A stretch of 25,868 bases of DNA, from positions 1 through 25,868 of the IMG/VR virus record IMGVR_UViG_3300031217_000014. One strand, written 5' to 3'. Made by a program: the position numbers and the translations under genes. This document shows, one piece after another, positions 21,257 through 25,868 of the stretch (positions are counted from its first letter, which is position 1; each line of letters starts with the position of its first letter). The notes beneath the pieces were generated by a model, which was not told the DNA's origin, searched no databases, and saw only the letters and a list, made by a program, of their open reading frames with translations. Origin of the DNA: a virus.

Positions 21257-21708
21257 TGGGATTAATAGCAAATATAAAAACAGGGATTGAGGCTAGATTG
21301 GCAATAAGTATACCTTCCTACACAAGGGCTGCATACCAATCAGATATAAGTATGAATAAATTCAAAGGGAATAGTGCTCTTTTTGCAGTACATCCTGTAT
21401 CAGCTACAGAAGTAGACGGATTAATAGGAGCATATACACTAGACCACCAATTTAAGGTCACTTTAACCAACTCATATAATGCTGGAGCTAAGTCTCAGAT
21501 AGGTGATTCACTTAAATCTAGCCGCATAACTGAGATAAATGACGACATATTAGCTACTTACAGAGACCTAGTTATTAATAAGGGTAATATAGATGCATCA
21601 ATACTGCTAATAAGCGAAATGAGTATCGAAGATGCTGAATTTATTGATGAAGAGAAGGTCATAACAGTAACATTCACATTTAACATAAAGTATAAAGTTA
21701 ACAAGTAA
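21256..21708 (+). CDS. Tail terminator (tail-completion) protein, putative
   Basis: 150 aa from ATG at 21256, with GGAG nine bases upstream; the ATG at 21241 has no SD. The pattern (MGLIANIKTGIEARLAISI, then alternating beta strands such as HQFKVTLTNSYNA, DASILLISEMSIED, ITVTFTFNIKYKVNK) fits the small alpha-beta fold of tail terminator proteins. The gene lies just before the major tail protein, as in other siphoviruses. A late-promoter-like element lies inside it (21556-21590). Confidence 0.65.
   Translation: MGLIANIKTGIEARLAISIPSYTRAAYQSDISMNKFKGNSALFAVHPVSATEVDGLIGAYTLDHQFKVTLTNSYNAGAKSQIGDSLKSSRITEINDDILATYRDLVINKGNIDASILLISEMSIEDAEFIDEEKVITVTFTFNIKYKVNK
21556..21590 (+). promoter_or_regulatory. 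Intragenic putative late promoter for the tail-tube gene
   Basis: GCTACTTAC, 13 nt, TTAATAAGGG, then TAATATAG. Same elements and spacing as the scaffold/capsid promoter. The predicted start lies near 21597, about 130 bases before the major tail ATG. Confidence 0.6.
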
Positions 21709-21729
21709 TAATCAAATAAGGAGAGCTAA

Positions 21730-22884
21730 ATGGCTTACACAATTAAGAAGAACGTTAAGGTAGCCGTAAAGGGTGAATCAACTGAAGGGACATACGTTGC
21801 TCCTGCAAGTGGTGCTGACTTTGTTCAGGCACAAGAAGACGGAATCGAAATGAACGGTTCAAAAGACACACTAGAACTTAACGTAATCGGTACTGGACTA
21901 TCAAAAGTAGCTCCAAGAGTAGGTCTAGAATCTGCATCTGGTTCATTAGGTGTTTATATGAAAGCTGGTTCAGCAGCTGACGAAGAGCCTGAATATGGAA
22001 TCATGTTAGAATCATTATGTGGAGCAAAAAGAAGTGCAGCAGCACAGGGAAGTGGCTCAAATCATACAACTACTCTAATCAATGTATCAAATACGTCTGA
22101 ATATGCTGTAGGAGACATTGTAGTAGTTAAACAAGGTAGTGATTACCATACATCACCAATCGTATCATTAGTGGAAGACACTAGTATTACACTATTAATC
22201 GCAGCAGCAGCACCATTCGATGACTCAGTAGTTGTAGAAGCTTTTAATACTTATGTACCAGCTGATGAGGCTCATCCTTCATACTCTGTATCTAAATGGG
22301 TAGAAGATGAAGTACTAGAACAATCAGTAGGATGTAAAACAACTAGTTTAGCTGTTGAATCATTCAGTACTGGTCAAGTAGCTAGTCTTAAGATGGGATT
22401 TGAAGGTTCTAATTATACAAGAAGCCTTACATCAATTCCTTACGAACCAACATACGATACATCTGAGACACCAATTATCTTAGACGCTTGTATACACCAA
22501 GATGGTAACATCATCCAAGTAAATGACTTTACACTTAACGTAGAGAATACTCTTGGTTGGATTAAAGATACATGTAACGGTAAATCAGCTTCTAGAATCA
22601 CTTCAAGAATGGTTTCTGGAACAATTAATCCTTATAAAGAAGACGATAGTATTGATAACTACACGAAATTTGATGCAAACACATCATTCTCACTAGTTAT
22701 CACTGCACATAACCCTAATGCTACAGCAGGTGAATATAGTGAATCAGTTTCATTCTATATGCCAATATGTACAATCACTGAATTAGGTGAAGGTGACATT
22801 GACGGAGTACTTACAGAAGCTATTAGCTTTAGTGCCAACTCAGTAGATGGAACAATCAAAGAGTTATATATATCAATTTCTTAA
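21730..22884 (+). CDS. Major tail protein (tail tube)
   Basis: 384 aa; AAGGAG seven bases before ATG. Starts MAYTIKKNVKVAVKGESTEG and then TYVAPASGADFVQAQEDGIEM, a layout common to siphovirus tail-tube subunits. Beta-rich through SSLAVESFSTGQVASLKMGF-like and SRMVSGTINPYKEDDS, ending FSANSVDGTIKELYISIS. Length is that of tube proteins with an extra domain, possibly at ~100-180 (TTTLINVSNTSEYAVGDIVVVKQGSDY). Position between terminator-type and chaperone genes, plus its own upstream promoter and downstream terminator, support high expression. Confidence 0.82.
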   Translation: MAYTIKKNVKVAVKGESTEGTYVAPASGADFVQAQEDGIEMNGSKDTLELNVIGTGLSKVAPRVGLESASGSLGVYMKAGSAADEEPEYGIMLESLCGAKRSAAAQGSGSNHTTTLINVSNTSEYAVGDIVVVKQGSDYHTSPIVSLVEDTSITLLIAAAAPFDDSVVVEAFNTYVPADEAHPSYSVSKWVEDEVLEQSVGCKTTSLAVESFSTGQVASLKMGFEGSNYTRSLTSIPYEPTYDTSETPIILDACIHQDGNIIQVNDFTLNVENTLGWIKDTCNGKSASRITSRMVSGTINPYKEDDSIDNYTKFDANTSFSLVITAHNPNATAGEYSESVSFYMPICTITELGEGDIDGVLTEAISFSANSVDGTIKELYISIS

Positions 22885-22901
22885 CAAGGAAGGTCGTATC
22901 T

Positions 22902-22916
22902 ACACCGTAATGGTGT
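22902..22916 (+). other. Hairpin after the tail-tube gene
   Basis: ACACC-GTAAT-GGTGT, five base pairs and a five-base loop, 17 bases after the stop. It lacks a U-run, so it is more likely a mRNA-stabilising 3' structure or part of a composite terminator. Confidence 0.4.
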
Positions 22917-22936
22917 CCTCAACATAACACAAAATC

Positions 22937-22966
22937 AAGGGGTTGCAGTAATGTAGCCCTTTTTTG
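22937..22966 (+). terminator. Intrinsic terminator after the major tail gene
   Basis: AAGGGGTTGC and GTAGCCCTT pair around an AGTAAT loop, with G-U and one bulge allowed. Six Ts follow directly. This fits a rho-independent terminator that limits read-through from the tail-tube gene into the tail chaperones. Confidence 0.75.
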
Positions 22967-22970
22967 TACG

Positions 22971-22987
22971 TTTAATAAGGTACTATA
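22971..22987 (+). promoter_or_regulatory. Half-motif promoter before tail chaperones
   Basis: TTTAATAAGG followed by TACTATAG, immediately after the terminator. It matches the downstream half of the late-promoter motif but lacks an ACTTAC box at the expected place, so it may be weaker or differently controlled. Confidence 0.45.
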
Positions 22988-23020
22988 GACAAACAATCAT
23001 ATGACAGGAGATATGCAATT

Positions 23021-23458
23021 ATGATGATTTACAAGACGAGTGACAAAATAAGCGTGAACATTGATGGAATAGATATTAAAATTAGTCCATTAACTCATGC
23101 TCAGAAGACCCAATTACAGTCTCACATGATGAAAGCTGTAGCTGGAGATATGGAAGCAGCAATGGATAGTGTAAGGTTATCGATTAGCTTCTCTTTAAAA
23201 GATATTAAGGGCATCACTTTTATGGATGAAGATGGTGAAGAAAGAGAGTATAAGTTACAGTTTGAAGACGGTTTACTAACAGATGAGTGTATTGACGATA
23301 TGTTAAATATGCCTATATCTGGTAAGTTAAACTCTGTATGTGCTACTTTGTTGCAAGGTGTACCAGATAAGATCGTTGATGAGAATGGTGATGAAATTGA
23401 AGGTATTAAGATAAAGAAGAGTACGGCTAAGAAGCCGGGAAAGCAGAAGAAGAAGTAG
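23021..23458 (+). CDS. Tail assembly chaperone, short form (gpG-like)
   Basis: 145 aa. AGGAG at 23006-23010 is ten bases from this ATG; a closer ATG at 23013 encodes only MQL. Beta and helix mix (ISPLTHAQKTQLQSHMMKAV, DEDGEEREYKLQFEDGLL) and a lysine-rich C-terminus (STAKKPGKQKKK), which covers the frameshift site. Role by synteny: a chaperone that coats the tape measure during tail assembly, found between the tail-tube and tape-measure genes in lambda-like siphoviruses. Sequence itself is not diagnostic. Confidence 0.8.
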   Translation: MMIYKTSDKISVNIDGIDIKISPLTHAQKTQLQSHMMKAVAGDMEAAMDSVRLSISFSLKDIKGITFMDEDGEEREYKLQFEDGLLTDECIDDMLNMPISGKLNSVCATLLQGVPDKIVDENGDEIEGIKIKKSTAKKPGKQKKK

Positions 23459-23913
23459 TTGGGAGTTTCCATTACCCTATGTTTTGGGAATATATACACT
23501 CACAAATACTTCGTATAAGTAGTATGTCAGTAGCGGAGATTGCGATGGTAAATGCTACATGGCTAACATTAACTGTAGATGAGTTTAAATGTAAGCAAAC
23601 AGAAGAGATATTATCTAAGCGTAGAGATGCTGAAGTAGCAATACAGTATGTAAGAAAAGAGAAGGGTTGTGGAGTTATAAGTAAAGTTCCAAAGGTAGAG
23701 ATAGATGGTATAGAGTATTACTCTTGTCTATGTCATCCGAACTTTAATGACTCAAGTGTTCATGAATATATGTGGCTATATAGGCAGTATAAAGCAGGAC
23801 ACTTAGGCTACGCAGGAAGTTTACTAGACCAACCTTCAAAGTATATAGAGTTAATCAGGTTTATGGATAGACTTGACGCTGAACATCAAAACAATCAATC
23901 AGAAGGGCAATAA
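23021..23913 (+). CDS. Tail assembly chaperone, frameshift fusion (gpGT-like)
   Basis: Predicted 297-aa product: 141 codons of the short form, then a -1 shift at GGGAAAG (23437-23443) into a frame open from 23431 to 23913. After the shift it reads AEEEVVGSFHYPMFWEY and ends AEHQNNQSEGQ. The downstream frame has an ATG at 23479 but no SD before it, so fusion is the better explanation. The T-part contains AIQYVRKEKGCGVIS and a Cys pair (YSCLCHP). In lambda the same two-protein ratio is set by the same heptamer. Role: tape-measure-binding assembly chaperone. Confidence 0.8.
23437..23443 (+). other. -1 ribosomal frameshift site
   Basis: Heptamer G-GGA-AAG in the frame of the short chaperone (X-XXY-YYZ), identical to the lambda G/T slippery sequence. 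It lies five codons before the stop and within the window where the -1 frame is open (after the TAA at 23428-23430). No strong downstream hairpin was seen, as in lambda. Confidence 0.85.
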
Positions 23914-23915
23914 CA

Positions 23916-25868
23916 ATGGCAAGTAACACAGTATCATTCGATTTAGAGTTGGCAGTAAAGGGGTTTGAACAGAATCTCAAGAAAGTCGATAATAATTTAG
24001 GCAAATTTCATAAAGACTTTCAAAAGAGTGCTAGTAGATCCTCTCAAGCATGGGCATCATTTGCAGGTAATCTAGCAGCTAACGCTGTTGGAGCACTGGC
24101 AAGAGGTATGGGTGACTTTGCAAAAGGTACTGTCGATGCAGCTATATCCTTAGAAAAGATGAGCACTGAATTAGGTGTCATGCTAGGGTCAGCAAAAGCT
24201 GGACAGAAACAACTAGAAGAATTACAGCAGTTCGCAGCTACTACACCATTTCAATTAACCGGAATTGTTGATGCAACTAAGAAACTACTATCATTTGGTG
24301 TAGCTTCTAAGGATATACAAAGTACATTAACCACACTAGGTAACATTGCAGCAGGTTCTGGTAAGCCAATTGAAGACTTAGCACGTATCTTTGGTCAAGT
24401 AAGAGCTGAAGGTAAATTAACTCTAGAAAGACTAAACCAACTAAATGATTCAGGTATTGCGTTAGGTACAGTATTAGCAACAAACCTAAACAAGTCAGTA
24501 GCAGAAGTAAGAAAAGAAATAACTAAAGGTTCTATTTCATTTGGAGAGTTTAAGACAGCAATGAATGACATTCAAGGTGAAGGTGGTATATTTGCTCAAG
24601 GGATGATTAAACAAAGTAAGACATTAGGTGGAGTATTAAGTACACTATCAGATAATATCTTTAACTTCCAAGGACAGATAGGACAAGCATTACTTCCTGC
24701 TATTAAATCAATGGCAATAGCATTTATAGAGACTATTCAGGCAATTTCTAAACCATTAGTAGCATTTATTGGATGGATCAATGAAAATTCATTAGCTCTT
24801 AAGGTAACACTATCGACAGCATTAGCAGCTGCTACAGGCGCTCTAGTCTATTTTAACGCACAGTTAATCATTATGAAGGTACAAGCCGCATTAGCTTGGG
24901 CAGCAGCTCTAGCACCAGTTACATTGGTTGTGGCAGGTGTAGCATTAGTTGGTGTAGCATTATTTAAGATAGTACAACATTGGGATAATATAAAAAGAGG
25001 AGCACAACTAGCTATGGCAGCTTCTTTGGAGTTTGCTGGTAGGTTTGTTGATGCAGCTAAAGAGAAAGCGGCAGCAATAAGAGAAGAAATAGCAGCAGAA
25101 GACGCAGCTAAACAAGCAATTATAGATAAAGAAGCAGCATCTGTTGCAGCATCTGAAGCTAGAGTACAAAGAGTAGCTTTAGAGAAAGCCGCAGCTGAAG
25201 AACTTAAAGCACAAAAGATGTTAGACCTAGAAGAAGAGAACTTGTTGTTAGCTTCAAGAGAGCTTACAGAAGAAGAAGTTCAAGAGAGAGTATTAGAGAT
25301 TCAAAGAAAAGCAGCGTTAGATTACAAGACAATCAATGCTAAGAGAATTAAAGATACATTAAAGGCTCAAAAAGAAGCAGGGAAGAAGACTTTACTAGAG
25401 GAAGTTGCTTTAGATAAACAACAAAGACAAAGAATTATAGACATGAATAACTTTAAAGTTAAGTTGGCAGAAATAGATGCTAACAATGCAGCTAAAGGTT
25501 TTCAATTAGGAGCACAACTAGCTAAAGATGGATCTAAAGAACAATTCCTAATCAATAAAGCAGGAGCATTAGCTCAGATATATGTTAACGATGGACTTGC
25601 TAGATCAGGTGCATTTGCTCAAACATCAATGATACCTTACCCTGCTAACTTAGCGGCTTTGGCACAGATGAATGCAAGTATATCACTAAACACAGGTTTA
25701 GCTACAGGTATTGTTGCTGCACAGTCAATTAAAGGTTATGAACGTGGAGGTATTATTCCGGGATCAAGCTTTACAGGAGATAGTGTTCAAGCCAATGTAA
25801 ACTCAGGAGAGATGATTCTTAATAGAGGACAACAAGCTCAGTTATTCCAAGACCTTAACAATGGTGGA
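23916..25868 (+). CDS. Tail tape measure protein (3' truncated)
   Basis: The frame starts at ATG 23916, two bases after the chaperone stop, and runs off the window after 651 codons. The N-terminal ~250 residues (TPFQLTGIVDATKKLLSFGV, GNIAAGSGKPIEDLARIFG, EGKLTLERLNQLNDSGIALG) match the conserved head of phage minor tail/tape measure proteins. Next come hydrophobic segments at roughly 270-350 (SLALKVTLSTALAAATGALV and AWAAALAPVTLVVAGVALVG), which may help cross the membrane. A long Ala/Glu/Lys coiled coil follows (EEIAAEDAAKQAIIDKEAAS through VEERVLEIQRK-type heptads). Near the edge are YERGGIIPGSSFTGDSVQAN and NSGEMILNRGQQAQLF, a signature seen late in many tape measures. It sets tail length. 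Confidence 0.9.
   Translation, partial: MASNTVSFDLELAVKGFEQNLKKVDNNLGKFHKDFQKSASRSSQAWASFAGNLAANAVGALARGMGDFAKGTVDAAISLEKMSTELGVMLGSAKAGQKQLEELQQFAATTPFQLTGIVDATKKLLSFGVASKDIQSTLTTLGNIAAGSGKPIEDLARIFGQVRAEGKLTLERLNQLNDSGIALGTVLATNLNKSVAEVRKEITKGSISFGEFKTAMNDIQGEGGIFAQGMIKQSKTLGGVLSTLSDNIFNFQGQIGQALLPAIKSMAIAFIETIQAISKPLVAFIGWINENSLALKVTLSTALAAATGALVYFNAQLIIMKVQAALAWAAALAPVTLVVAGVALVGVALFKIVQHWDNIKRGAQLAMAASLEFAGRFVDAAKEKAAAIREEIAAEDAAKQAIIDKEAASVAASEARVQRVALEKAAAEELKAQKMLDLEEENLLLASRELTEEEVQERVLEIQRKAALDYKTINAKRIKDTLKAQKEAGKKTLLEEVALDKQQRQRIIDMNNFKVKLAEIDANNAAKGFQLGAQLAKDGSKEQFLINKAGALAQIYVNDGLARSGAFAQTSMIPYPANLAALAQMNASISLNTGLATGIVAAQSIKGYERGGIIPGSSFTGDSVQANVNSGEMILNRGQQAQLFQDLNNGG

Noticed and set aside
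1-25868. tRNA genes and CRISPR arrays
   Set aside because: No cloverleaf-like GGTTCGAATCC segments and no regularly spaced repeats were seen on either strand.

Overview
The window is about 25.9 kb of an AT-rich (roughly 36% G+C by spot estimate), densely packed genome of a tailed dsDNA bacteriophage. A tape measure gene preceded by two tail chaperone frames joined by a -1 frameshift site, plus a tail-tube gene and a tail-terminator-like gene, point to a long-tailed (siphovirus) virion. Most genes have strong AGGAG-type Shine-Dalgarno sites and many overlap as TAATG or ATGA. The host is therefore a bacterium that uses Shine-Dalgarno initiation; the sequence does not identify it further. No integrase, repressor, tRNA, CRISPR array or transposase was seen.

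Layout. (1) Positions 1-5395, + strand: distal tail module. It holds the end of a glycine-rich protein, a small charged protein, a 969-aa putative tail tip/baseplate protein, a fibre-like protein, a small membrane protein and a second glycine-rich adhesin-like protein. It ends at a strong hairpin (5439-5471). (2) 5478-8203, - strand: accessory/early operon with a metallophosphoesterase, a winged-helix protein, a two-TM protein and several unknowns. (3) 8204-8538: AT-rich gap with a clear - strand terminator. (4) 8539-11441, - strand: replication operon with small ORFs, a CsrA-like small protein, an SF3 helicase and an AEP-type primase. (5) 11442-11908: non-coding, rich in GGGTATA/TATACCC and ACTTA boxes, a candidate origin/control region. 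(6) 11911-12556, - strand: an M15 peptidase (lysin) and a small protein. (7) 12563-12762: divergent promoter region. (8) 12763-25868, + strand: GIY-YIG endonuclease, terminase small and large subunits, portal, head-completion-type genes, scaffold, major capsid, head-tail adaptor, tail terminator, major tail protein, tail chaperones G/GT and a tape measure running off the end.

Three features stand out. First, a bipartite motif (ACTTAC, 12-13 nt, TTAATAAGGG, then a TAnTAT-like -10) sits before the terminase, scaffold/capsid and tail-tube blocks. It also occurs in mirror orientation before the lysin, sharing one palindrome (CTTACGTAAG), and looks like a phage-specific late promoter. Second, the late operon is peppered with homing-endonuclease material: one apparently intact GIY-YIG gene, two shortened proteins that keep only the DNA-binding tail, and a broken HNH gene whose ribosome-binding site lies in a switch-like hairpin. 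Third, replication appears to use a split version of the AEP-primase plus SF3-helicase pairing.

All function calls come from reading motifs and gene order; no database search was run.
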